The notes under the pieces: generated by a model
What the model saw: the letters and a program-made list of their open reading frames with translations, nothing else
Told to the model about the DNA's origin: nothing
Databases searched by the model: none
Made by a program: the position numbers and the translations under genes
Source: Sphingomonas sp. Root720
Lineage (GTDB): Bacteria > Pseudomonadota > Alphaproteobacteria > Sphingomonadales > Sphingomonadaceae
Direction: 5' to 3'
Assembly (NCBI RefSeq): GCF_001428605.1
Contig: NZ_LMID01000014.1
Span: 240,247-304,246, forward strand
Length of the DNA: 64,000 nucleotides
In this document: positions 43,108-51,302 of the stretch, piece after piece
Position numbering within the stretch: the stretch's first letter is position 1
Layout: each line of letters opens with the position of its first letter

Positions 43108-43641
43108 CTAACGAGGCGGCTTGGCTATCGGAAATATCGGTTCGAAGCGCATCCAGACGAGCGGTAGCATATCGATTTGCTCGGGACTCAACCCCTCGAT
43201 CGCCGTCTTCCACGACGCCAGATGGGCGGTGCGCCACGTCGTGAGCTCGCGCAACGCGGGGCTTTCGGCCATCAGATGCCAAGGAGCGATCGATCGAAGC
43301 GGCAATTCTTGCGCGGCGACGACCCGGTAGATGAAACTCGGTTTCCCAGAGAAATCGTACACTAGCAACGTCTGGCCGGACGTGGGCAGCCGCCAGCCGT
43401 TGTCGAGATATTCCGCGCGGCGGGCGACCGTGGCGCGCTTGCGACCGTCCATCACCTGGTCGACGATACCGCGCGCGATCTTCTCGTTGCGGCCCATCGA
43501 TCGCATCATGTCGATTCGGACCGGCTGGTGCAGAGCAGCGCTGGCGCGCTTGACGAAGGCATCGATCGCGATTGGGTCGGGCGCAGCCGGATGGGCATTG
43601 GCGGCCGCGGCCCACAGAGCGAAGATCAGCCCGCTACTCAT
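43108..43641 (-). CDS. ASCH-domain protein with signal peptide
   Basis: A 177-residue protein whose residues 49-165 match the ASCH/YqfB fold (GRNEKIARGIVDQVMDGRKRATVA, then a V-x-D-x-x-GKPSFIYRV strand pair and a WRTAHLASW helix). The first 17 residues (ending AANAHPAAP) look like a Sec signal peptide. That is odd, because ASCH proteins are normally cytoplasmic and nucleic-acid or nucleoside linked. It overlaps the upstream isomerase by ATGA and ends the TonB receptor-isomerase-ASCH unit. It might act on an exported sugar or nucleoside-like substrate. Confidence 0.78.
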   Translation of the reverse strand: MSSGLIFALWAAAANAHPAAPDPIAIDAFVKRASAALHQPVRIDMMRSMGRNEKIARGIVDQVMDGRKRATVARRAEYLDNGWRLPTSGQTLLVYDFSGKPSFIYRVVAAQELPLRSIAPWHLMAESPALRELTTWRTAHLASWKTAIEGLSPEQIDMLPLVWMRFEPIFPIAKPPR

Positions 43642-44543
43642 AGGGGCGACGTGGCGGACGGGGCCCGGTCGATCTGCGACCGGAGCGTCCGGAAAGCGAC
43701 CGGCGCCTCTTGTGCGATGTCGGACCACAGGCATTCGACCGAAAGCCGGCGTGTATAGCCGGTCGATTGCAGCGCTGCGAAATAGGCCGAGAAATTTTCG
43801 CCCGACACGCCGGGCGCTCGGCGACCCTGCTTTTCGGCGATCTGGACGTGCTGGATCAGGCCGGCGTTCTCGACGAGGCTCTCGGGTCCTTCGTCTTCCA
43901 TCCGCATATGGAAGAGGTCGGCGACCAACCGGACGCTGGGATGGCCGACGGCGCGGACGATCGCACCGCCCTCGCTGACCCGGTTGATGAAGTTCGTCTC
44001 GGTTTTGTTGAGCGGTTCGAGCGCCAATATCACATCGTGCGCGCGGGCGATGGGGCCGAGCCGCTTGCACAGGCTGACCAACTGCCGTTCGGCCTCGACG
44101 CGGGAAAAATCCTCGGGAATTCGGCGCGAGCGCGGGCTGCCGAAGACGACCGTTTCCACCCCGGCTCGGCGGGCGCGAGCGAAGATGGTTTCGCAGAAGC
44201 GCTCGATCATATCATGCGTGGTGGCAGGCCCCACGCTCTGCATGGATGGTGGCAGCATGCGGACGAGCGATCGAACCGGTATCGGTGCGGCCTTTGCCTG
44301 GGCCAGGGCGGCATCAAACGCGGCGTCGGAGAGATCGGGCACCAGAAAGCGGCCGACCTCCTCCTCGATGAAATCATAGCCCGAACCCGCGAGCAGGGGG
44401 GCGTTCGCGATCGATGTCCAGGCGCCGATCGATCGGATCCCGGCCGCCGCCGCCGCCGGCTTCCCCGCGCCGGCAGCGCCGGCGACGAGGCAACCGGCGG
44501 CCGCCGCGAGGAAGTGCCGCCGATCGAGCGCGGTCCCGTCCAT
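43638..44543 (-). CDS. Xylose isomerase-like TIM-barrel protein, Tat-exported
   Basis: A 301-residue sugar phosphate isomerase/epimerase-family protein. The twin-arginine signal DRRHFLAAAAGCLVAGAAG covers about residues 7-25. Metal-ligand candidates are Glu in LALEPLNKTETN, Asp and His in VADLFHMRMED, His in IQHVQIAE and Glu in SVECLW. Family members are aldose/ketose isomerases or, in glycoside clusters, 3-keto-glycoside-processing enzymes. Its ATG overlaps the last base of the TonB receptor stop codon, so they are co-transcribed. It is one of three such exported proteins in the cluster. Confidence 0.87.
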   Translation of the reverse strand: MDGTALDRRHFLAAAAGCLVAGAAGAGKPAAAAAGIRSIGAWTSIANAPLLAGSGYDFIEEEVGRFLVPDLSDAAFDAALAQAKAAPIPVRSLVRMLPPSMQSVGPATTHDMIERFCETIFARARRAGVETVVFGSPRSRRIPEDFSRVEAERQLVSLCKRLGPIARAHDVILALEPLNKTETNFINRVSEGGAIVRAVGHPSVRLVADLFHMRMEDEGPESLVENAGLIQHVQIAEKQGRRAPGVSGENFSAYFAALQSTGYTRRLSVECLWSDIAQEAPVAFRTLRSQIDRAPSATSPL

Positions 44544-46777
44544 CAGAAGTTGACCGTCAGCCGGGCGCCGTAGGTCCGCGGCGCCTGGAACTGATAGCGA
44601 TAGCTGTTGTAGGTGGTGCTGATGACGTCGGCATTGGAGAGGATAAGCTTGTCCTCGAGATTGCGAACATAGCCCTCCAGCAGCCAGCGATTATCCGGTG
44701 CGCGATAGGTGACGATCAGATCCGACCGCATATAGCCGGGCTGCTTGTCCGCTTCGAAGTTGGTGAAGGTGAAGTAGGACTTGCTCTCATAGTGCGTCTG
44801 GATGCGCGTGGTGATCGATCCGTCGCCAACCTGGAATTTATGTTCATAACCGGCATTGAATACCCAGTCGGGTGCCTGTTGCAGGCGATTGCCTGAAAGT
44901 TGCCGGTTAACGCCGCTGATCACCGTAACGAAATCGGTGAAGCGCGCGTGCAGATAGGCGCCGAAGAACTCTATCCGGTCGTTCGGCGTGACCTGGAACA
45001 GAACGTCGATGTCGCCGCCGTAGATCTTGGAAGAGCCGGCATTGACCGTGCCGGTGCCGATACCGCCCGTTGGCAGGGTGATCTGCTGCTGAACCTGCTG
45101 GTCCTTGTACTTGTACAGGAAGGCCGACAGGTTCACCTGAAGGCTGTTGTTGAGGAAACGGTTCTTGGACCCGATTTCCCAAGCCTTGATGTTCTCCGGG
45201 CCGTAGACCTGCAGATCGGTGAAGCCGCCCGACTTATATCCGGTGTCGAACTTAGCGTAGAGCAGATTGCGCGGCGTCCACTGGAAGTTCGCGGCCGCGT
45301 GATAGGTCGTGCGGTTCGACGACAGACGCGTCGCGATCGGCGCGTTAGCGACCAGATTTATCGCACCGGTGTTCAGGTAGGCGTTCACATTGGTCGCGAG
45401 ATTGGTGGCGTTGAGATTTTCCTTCTTGTCCGCGGTATAGCGAGCGCCACCTTCCAAGCGGAGCTGATCGGTGATCCCGTAGGACGCCTGGCCGAACACC
45501 GCCTTCGACTGCAGCAGCAAGTCGGGCTTGCGGAAGATCTGCAGATCCACGCCCGGATCGCACAGGCAGGCCGCCGGCGTCGGGAACTGGCCCGGCACGC
45601 GGAAATCGCGGAACAGCGATTGGGTGTTGTTGGTCTCACGGAAATAATAGAGGCCGGCCTGCCAGATCAGGGGCGTGTCCGAGCGGGACGCGATACGGGC
45701 CTCGTGATTCCAGGACTTCGGTCGTTCGCGCTGGTCGAAGGTCAAGTTCCGGCGGGTCGAATTGTAGACACCGCCCAAGGTGCGGACCTGATCGAACTTC
45801 AGCGAGCGATAGCCCCCCACATAGGTAAGGGTCGCGAAGTCGAGGTCGTAATTGGTGCTCCAACGCAAATTATAGGCGTTCAGGCGGATGAAGCCGTTCG
45901 GCGGTACCGGGAAGGACTTGCCGTCACCCGGAATGTCGGGGCGGCTGGTGTCGAGCTGGCCATTGGGCAGAAACCGGTGGGCAACCGACTGAATGACCGG
46001 GCCGACGCCGTCCTGATGCGAATACTCGCCGGTCAACAGCACATCCCAGCGATCGGTCGGCTCGAGGAGCAGGTGAAGACGGGCCGAGCGGGTATGCTCG
46101 TCGTCGCCGTCGCGAGCCGGCGCGTTGTTGCGGAAGCCGTCGCGGTCGCGGGTCTGGAAGGCGGCGCGCAGCTTCACCTTGTCGCTGACCGGAATGTTGA
46201 CGAAGCCCTGCGTCGCGATGAGGTCATAATTGCCGACCTCGCCAGTGATGCCGGCCGCGAAATTGTCGGTCGGTTTGGCGCTGATGATGTTGAGCGCGCC
46301 ACCGGTGGCGTTGCGACCGAGCAGGGTGCCCTGCGGCCCGCGCAGCGATTCGACCCGCTCAAGATCGAACAGTGCGATGTTGAGGCCCAGTGAGCGCTGG
46401 AAATAGAAGCCGTCGATGCTGATCGAAACCGCCGGATCGCCGAGCTGATTGGTATCGCGGCTCGAAACGCCACGTACGGTGATGACCGTATTCGCGCCGT
46501 TCTGCGCGAAGCCGACGCTGGGGGTGAGGGTGGTGAGGTCGGCGACATTTCCGACACCCTGGCGCTTGAGTGCGTCCGAGCTAACCACCGACAGCGCGAT
46601 TGCGGCGCGCTGGGCGACGCTGGGACGCTTTTCGGCGGTGACGACGATATCGGCGAGACCGCCTTCGGAAGCTTCAGGCTCGGGCGAGGCGCTATCCTGA
46701 GCGTAGACCGGGGCGGCGGACAGTGCGATCCCGGTGAGCAGCATTCCCACGAAGCGAGCCTTTGATTTCTCCCTCAT
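44543..46777 (-). CDS. TonB-dependent outer-membrane receptor
   Basis: A 744-residue receptor. The signal peptide ends near residue 26 (PVYAQDS). The plug begins DIVVTAEKRP, then VESLRGPQGTLLGRNATGGALNII, the diagnostic plug motif. The barrel ends in Phe (ARLTVNF). It belongs to the sphingomonad catabolic receptor group. As first gene of a unit with two exported or signal-bearing enzymes, and with a GntR-type operator 35 bp upstream, it probably brings in the glycoside or uronide handled by this cluster. Confidence 0.93.
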   Translation of the reverse strand: MREKSKARFVGMLLTGIALSAAPVYAQDSASPEPEASEGGLADIVVTAEKRPSVAQRAAIALSVVSSDALKRQGVGNVADLTTLTPSVGFAQNGANTVITVRGVSSRDTNQLGDPAVSISIDGFYFQRSLGLNIALFDLERVESLRGPQGTLLGRNATGGALNIISAKPTDNFAAGITGEVGNYDLIATQGFVNIPVSDKVKLRAAFQTRDRDGFRNNAPARDGDDEHTRSARLHLLLEPTDRWDVLLTGEYSHQDGVGPVIQSVAHRFLPNGQLDTSRPDIPGDGKSFPVPPNGFIRLNAYNLRWSTNYDLDFATLTYVGGYRSLKFDQVRTLGGVYNSTRRNLTFDQRERPKSWNHEARIASRSDTPLIWQAGLYYFRETNNTQSLFRDFRVPGQFPTPAACLCDPGVDLQIFRKPDLLLQSKAVFGQASYGITDQLRLEGGARYTADKKENLNATNLATNVNAYLNTGAINLVANAPIATRLSSNRTTYHAAANFQWTPRNLLYAKFDTGYKSGGFTDLQVYGPENIKAWEIGSKNRFLNNSLQVNLSAFLYKYKDQQVQQQITLPTGGIGTGTVNAGSSKIYGGDIDVLFQVTPNDRIEFFGAYLHARFTDFVTVISGVNRQLSGNRLQQAPDWVFNAGYEHKFQVGDGSITTRIQTHYESKSYFTFTNFEADKQPGYMRSDLIVTYRAPDNRWLLEGYVRNLEDKLILSNADVISTTYNSYRYQFQAPRTYGARLTVNF

Positions 46778-46811
46778 GCTTCAAATCCCCTTTTGACTTT
46801 GTGTCAGGCCT

Positions 46812-46826
46812 TATGGTCAGTCCAAT
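46812..46826. promoter_or_regulatory. Candidate FadR/GntR-type operator before TonB receptor
   Basis: TATGGTCAGTCCAAT. It matches the TGGTnnnnCCA core of the set at 54020, 57132 and 60824, and its right half TCCAAT is identical to that at 60824-60837. It lies 35 bp upstream of the receptor start. Confidence 0.5.
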
Positions 46827-47141
46827 TTGGTGCCAGTAGCTGGCCATGTCAATCGTTGGTTTAGGTGGTAACCCAGCGGGCCGATTCCGGTGTCAGGCAA
46901 GATCGAGGCAGGAGCTCTTCCGTATGTTCTGCCTATCTCGTACAAGGCCCGCGCATCGATCGCGCCTTCTGCGAGGCGGCTGGTGGTCCGGTAAATTTAC
47001 AAAATATATTCAACGGTTTAAATTATATATTGGCCCGTTGCCCAGGGCGTTGGGTGATGCAACCTGCTGGCGTTGAGGCGTGTCCCAGTCGATGGTCCGA
47101 CAAGCGCGCATCGGACAACTGCTTCTCCTTGGCTGCGGTAG

Positions 47142-47156
47142 ATCGGTCTGACCGAT
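47142..47156. promoter_or_regulatory. Perfect dyad in the receptor/PQQ-dehydrogenase intergenic region
   Basis: ATCGGTC-T-GACCGAT, a perfect inverted repeat with a single central base. It contains the FadR-like TNGTNNNACNA spacing only loosely. A second FadR-type match, TCGTTGTACCA, is at 47204-47214. Both are upstream of the PQQ enzyme at 47299. The 521-bp divergent gap 46778-47298 otherwise holds an AT-rich island (about 46990-47030), unusual in this GC-rich DNA, and no gene. Confidence 0.4.
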
Positions 47157-47298
47157 TATAGGGATGCTATACGCTCGGGCGTCGCCGCATATCGTTTTCC
47201 GATTCGTTGTACCAAATCGGAAGTTCCATAATCCGCCATATGTTCAGTCAGGAAACAAGTGGTATGACCGCTATGCTTGCTGCCAGAAGGAGTTGGAG

Positions 47299-49440
47299 AT
47301 GCACAGATCGGCGGTCCTCTTGCTTGCCATGGTCTCGGCGACGCTGCTTGCCGCACCGGGCGCGATCGAGACATCGCGAATGTATAGCGGATGGCCGACC
47401 TATGGCGGCGGCGCCGACAACATCCATTATTCCTCGCTTCGGCAGATCGACACGGCGAACGTCCGGCAATTGGAGATCGCTTGGACGTTCGAAACCGGCG
47501 ACGCGTTCGGCGACGGCGCCAATGCGTCAGAGATGGAGTATAACCCGATCGTGGTCGGCGAGGTGATGTACGTTGTCTCGCCCAAGCTGCGGCTGTTCGC
47601 GCTCGACGCGGCCAACGGCAAGCCGCTCTGGGTTTTCGATCCCAACCCGGGCGAGAAAGTGATCAGCAAACAGCGGTTGCGCGGGGTCAGTTATTGGACC
47701 GACGGGCGCGACGCCCGCATCTTCATGACCTCGCGCTCGTTCCTGCTTGCGGTCGACGCCCGCACGGGCAAGGCGATAGGCGGTTTTGGGACGAATGGTC
47801 GGGTGGACCTTCGCGAAGGCCTTGGGCGCGATCCGAGGGATATCTCGGTTGGCGCCAATTCGCCGGGCGTGGTTTACAAGGACCTCCTCATCATGGGGAC
47901 CACCGGTTGGGCGCCCGGCCATATTCGGGCCTATGACGTGCGGACCGGGCAAATCCGCTGGACCTTCCATACGATCCCGCAGCCCGGTGAATTCGGGTAT
48001 GAGACCTGGCCAAAGGATGCGTGGAAGACGATCAACGGCGCCAATGCCTGGGCTGGCATGGCAGTGGACGAGAAGCGCGGCATCCTGTTCGTGCCGACCG
48101 CATCGGCGGGGCAGGGCGATAAGGATTTCTTTGGCGGCGACCGCCAGGGTGACAATCTCTTCGCCAATTCGCTGGTCGCGCTCGATGCGGCGACCGGCAA
48201 AAGACTCTGGCATTTCCAGGCAGTCCACCACGATTTGTGGGACTATGACTTTCCGGCGCCACCCAGTCTGGTGACCGTACGACGCGACGGACGGATGATC
48301 GATGCGGTCGCGCAGACCAGCAAGCAGGGCTTCGTCTATGTGTTCGACCGGGTGACGGGCGCGCCGCTCTTCCCGATCGTCGAACGGCCGGTGCCTCCGT
48401 CCACCATTCCCGGCGAGCATGCCTCACCGACCCAGCCCTTCCCGCTGTTGCCGACCCCGTTCGCACGGCAGGGCCTCAGCCGGAAGGGCCTGACCCAACG
48501 CACGCCGGCTGCCGCCAAGGCGGCGGCCGAGCGGCTCGACCAGTTTGCGGCATCGGGGCTCTTCTCGCCGCCCAGCTTCGGCGGGACCCTGATAGCGCCC
48601 GGCACCGACGGCGGTGCCGAATGGGGCGGATCGGCCTTCGATCCCGAGACCGGCCTGCTCTACGTCAACAGCAACGAGAAGCCCTCGGTCTTGCAACTGG
48701 GCAAGCGGTCGACCTCGCCGATCGCGTCGGGCAGGGCGATCTACGAGGCCGAATGCGCGGCCTGTCACGGTGCCGACCGCCAGGGATCGCCACCTGAGTT
48801 TCCCTCGCTGGTCGGGGTCGGCGACCGTCTGACCAAGTTCGATGTCTTCCGCATGATCGGCCGCGGCGGCGGCCGCATGCCCAGCTTCGAACATCTCGGC
48901 AATGAAGGCATCGGCGCGGTCGCCGATTATATCGTCTACAATCGCGACACCGCCCTGAAGGCGGGGGTCAAGACACGGTCTGACGCGGCGGAATACAGCT
49001 TCGCGGGCTATGGCAAGCTCTCCGATCCTGACGGCTATCCCGGCATCAGCCCCCCCTGGGGCACGCTGAGCGCCATCGACCTGAACAGCGGCCGCTATGC
49101 GTGGCGCCGCAATTTCGGGGAATATCCGGACCTGGCCGCCAAGGGGCTGCGCGATACGGGATCGGACAATTATGGCGGCGGTGTCGTAACCGCCGGGGGA
49201 TTGTTTTTCATCGGTGCGACGATCCACGACCGCAAGTTCCGTGCCTATGACAAGCGCACCGGCAAGCTGTTGTGGGAAACGCTGTTGCCTGCTGCCGGCA
49301 ATGCGACACCGGCGATCTACGAGGCTGATGGGCGGCAGTTCGTCGTTATCGCAGCCGGTGGTGGAAAAACCGGCGTGCCCGGCCAGGCGCCGGGTGGCAG
49401 CTTCATCGCCTTCGCGCTGCCTGAGCGGCGGGCGCGATGA
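47299..49440 (+). CDS. PQQ-dependent dehydrogenase with inserted cytochrome c domain
   Basis: A 713-residue periplasmic quinoprotein. An N-terminal signal peptide (about 1-19) is followed by the eight-bladed propeller with SGWPTYGGGADNIHYSSL and repeated W-motifs (LVALDAATGKRLW). A class I heme site CAACH at 486-490 with GGGRMPSF (Met ligand candidate) lies in the middle of the protein, and propeller blades continue after it (ISPPWGTLSAIDLNSG). It should oxidise an alcohol or sugar in the periplasm and pass electrons to the respiratory chain. Start at 47299 is preceded by AAGGAG; the longer frame from 47164 lacks a signal peptide. Confidence 0.92.
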   Translation: MHRSAVLLLAMVSATLLAAPGAIETSRMYSGWPTYGGGADNIHYSSLRQIDTANVRQLEIAWTFETGDAFGDGANASEMEYNPIVVGEVMYVVSPKLRLFALDAANGKPLWVFDPNPGEKVISKQRLRGVSYWTDGRDARIFMTSRSFLLAVDARTGKAIGGFGTNGRVDLREGLGRDPRDISVGANSPGVVYKDLLIMGTTGWAPGHIRAYDVRTGQIRWTFHTIPQPGEFGYETWPKDAWKTINGANAWAGMAVDEKRGILFVPTASAGQGDKDFFGGDRQGDNLFANSLVALDAATGKRLWHFQAVHHDLWDYDFPAPPSLVTVRRDGRMIDAVAQTSKQGFVYVFDRVTGAPLFPIVERPVPPSTIPGEHASPTQPFPLLPTPFARQGLSRKGLTQRTPAAAKAAAERLDQFAASGLFSPPSFGGTLIAPGTDGGAEWGGSAFDPETGLLYVNSNEKPSVLQLGKRSTSPIASGRAIYEAECAACHGADRQGSPPEFPSLVGVGDRLTKFDVFRMIGRGGGRMPSFEHLGNEGIGAVADYIVYNRDTALKAGVKTRSDAAEYSFAGYGKLSDPDGYPGISPPWGTLSAIDLNSGRYAWRRNFGEYPDLAAKGLRDTGSDNYGGGVVTAGGLFFIGATIHDRKFRAYDKRTGKLLWETLLPAAGNATPAIYEADGRQFVVIAAGGGKTGVPGQAPGGSFIAFALPERRAR

Positions 49441-49604
49441 GGCAAGTGCCGTGCCCGACGGACTATTCGAAAGAGGGATTTCGACGGCCGTCGTCGCTAC
49501 GAGTGCGTCGACGCCCCCAGATCGTATGGTGACGAGAAATAACCGTCGGTCAGTTAGATCGATCGAAGAATTTTAGATTGCCATGTGCTCATGAGAGGAA
49601 TGTG

Positions 49605-50657
49605 TCAGTCGACCAGGCAAAGACGGCAGTAATCGATGGCTTTGCGAACTTCCGCGTCGCGATCGGTATCGGGAGCGAGCGGAATTTCATATTCGATCGT
49701 CGCCGGGATATTCCATCGCTTGTCGCGGATCAGCTGCAGGATCTCGCGGACGGGCGTGTCGCCCTTGCCGAAGTCCACGTTTACGTTGGCCAGCGTCTTG
49801 TCCTTGACGTGCAGATGGGTGATCCGCGCATGATGCTCCGTGATGAAGGGCACGGGCGACATCTGGTTTCCCGCCAGGAAATGGCCGATATCGAGGTTGG
49901 CTCCGAGATAGCGGCTCTGGCGGAAGGCATCCTCCCACATCGCCGGTGTAATCGGTAGATGGTTGTGGAGGCCAACCATGAAGCGATGCTTGTCGGCGGC
50001 CTTGGCAAGGTTCGGGATCGCCGGGATCGACATCTCGCCGGAAATGGCGCGGGCGCCGATCGCCTTGGCGATGTTGAACATATAGTCCATCTCCTCGCCC
50101 TCGAAGTCGTTGATGCCGTCGAACTTGACGATGTCGATCTTGACCCCGGCGGCATCATACATCCTGCGAACGCGCTCGACCGATCGGATCGGCAGCGCGA
50201 GCCGCCAAGCGCGACGCTTGATCGCACCGGCGTCATAGGCATCGAAATCGGCTTGGGTCAGCACGGCCCGGCCGGGGGCGGCGGGTAGGATGGCCGGGGC
50301 ATCGCCCTTGGGATAATAGACCGCCTTGTAATCGGACGGCGCCGGGCCGAGCACCAGTTCTCTGGGCAGACCGAGCGAAATCTCGATCGGCTGGATGCGC
50401 AGCTCGACCGAGCTGATGCCGAGCGCGACGGTCCGCTCTAGCACCTGCTCCGCATCGAGCGCCGTACGGGTGCCGAAGCTGTACGGCACATTCAGGCCGA
50501 CCTGCACTCCGGCCCATTTCGAATGGGGATGGTCAGGCTTGATCGTGGCAGCGATACCTGGCTTCAGCGCGAGGGCGGCGGCAGGGGCCGCGAATAGCCA
50601 TCGGGTGGCGTCCCGGCGCGAAAAGGACAGACGCTCGGCTTCTTCGTGAGACGGCAT
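49605..50657 (-). CDS. Xylose isomerase-like TIM-barrel protein, Tat-exported
   Basis: A 350-residue sugar phosphate isomerase/epimerase-family protein with a twin-arginine signal SRRDATRWLFAAPAAA. Metal-site candidates are Asp and Glu around KFDGINDFEGEEMDYM, Glu in ISGEMSIP, His in VGLHNH, Asp and His in NLDIGHF, and Glu in ATIEYE. I prefer the ATG at 50657 because AAAGG is optimally spaced from it. It is the last gene of the isomerase-GMC-subunit 3-isomerase unit, 39 bp after subunit 3. It may process the 3-keto sugar formed by the GMC enzyme. Confidence 0.87.
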   Translation of the reverse strand: MPSHEEAERLSFSRRDATRWLFAAPAAALALKPGIAATIKPDHPHSKWAGVQVGLNVPYSFGTRTALDAEQVLERTVALGISSVELRIQPIEISLGLPRELVLGPAPSDYKAVYYPKGDAPAILPAAPGRAVLTQADFDAYDAGAIKRRAWRLALPIRSVERVRRMYDAAGVKIDIVKFDGINDFEGEEMDYMFNIAKAIGARAISGEMSIPAIPNLAKAADKHRFMVGLHNHLPITPAMWEDAFRQSRYLGANLDIGHFLAGNQMSPVPFITEHHARITHLHVKDKTLANVNVDFGKGDTPVREILQLIRDKRWNIPATIEYEIPLAPDTDRDAEVRKAIDYCRLCLVD

Positions 50658-50696
50658 TGCGAGCATCCTTTGCGGGATATGGGACGGAGGAACCGG

Positions 50697-51302
50697 TCAG
50701 GGCATCCGCAGAACGGCATTGCTGCGTCCTAGCGAGACGGCATTTTCGCCGGGCTGGATGTCATGGCAGGGGTCGTATTCTCCGGGAACGAGATTGAGCT
50801 GGAGTTCCTGCGATGCACCGATCTCGGACGTGTAATAGCCATAGATCGTCAGCGCCCGAATCTGCGCGATGAAGGGACCGGCGGTCTGCGCGCTGGCGGT
50901 GTCGGCTTCCATGGCGGCCATCGTCCGAAGTATCTCCAGCCGGCGGGTAGGGGGCAGATTTGCGAAAGCCTGGCCGCTGGTTTTCCGAACGGTGGCATCG
51001 AAGCTCTCGAGCCCGGCGAGGAAGCGGGCCCGTTCGTCGGGGTGCAGCCAGCGCTCGACCATCATCGTCACGAAATCGGCGACTCGAGCCTCGCCCGCGC
51101 CGGGCGTGTCGGTCGCGGGGATGATCGTATCGACCAGCGCCGTGAGGAGCGCCTGTCGCGAGGATGTCGCGACCGGTGGCGTGGCAGGCGCGGCCGCAAG
51201 CGGCGCGCCTGCCACCAGCAGGGCGCCGGCGCTGCCGCCGATGGCGCCGCTCTTCAGGATGGTCCGGCGGGAAAGTCGGTCCGGGCGATGGGACGTCGTC
51301 AC
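50697..51302 (-). CDS. Gluconate 2-dehydrogenase subunit 3 family protein, Tat-exported
   Basis: A 201-residue small subunit of membrane/periplasmic FAD-GMC dehydrogenases. The twin-arginine signal DRLSRRTILKSGAIGGSAGALL is obvious, followed by the helical domain with LVDTIIPATDTPGAGEARVADFV, a family hallmark. It overlaps the GMC gene by 4 bases (ATGA). It probably carries the folded flavoprotein through the Tat pore, since the flavoprotein has no signal of its own. Confidence 0.9.
   Translation of the reverse strand: MTTSHRPDRLSRRTILKSGAIGGSAGALLVAGAPLAAAPATPPVATSSRQALLTALVDTIIPATDTPGAGEARVADFVTMMVERWLHPDERARFLAGLESFDATVRKTSGQAFANLPPTRRLEILRTMAAMEADTASAQTAGPFIAQIRALTIYGYYTSEIGASQELQLNLVPGEYDPCHDIQPGENAVSLGRSNAVLRMP

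Noticed and set aside
44900..46393. 497-codon open frame opposite the TonB receptor
   Set aside because: Shadow of the receptor; low-complexity composition and no domain pattern.
49543..49562. GTCGGTCAGTTAGAT as another GntR operator
   Set aside because: It is in the convergent 3' region after the PQQ gene and matches the motif only in the GGTCAG core.
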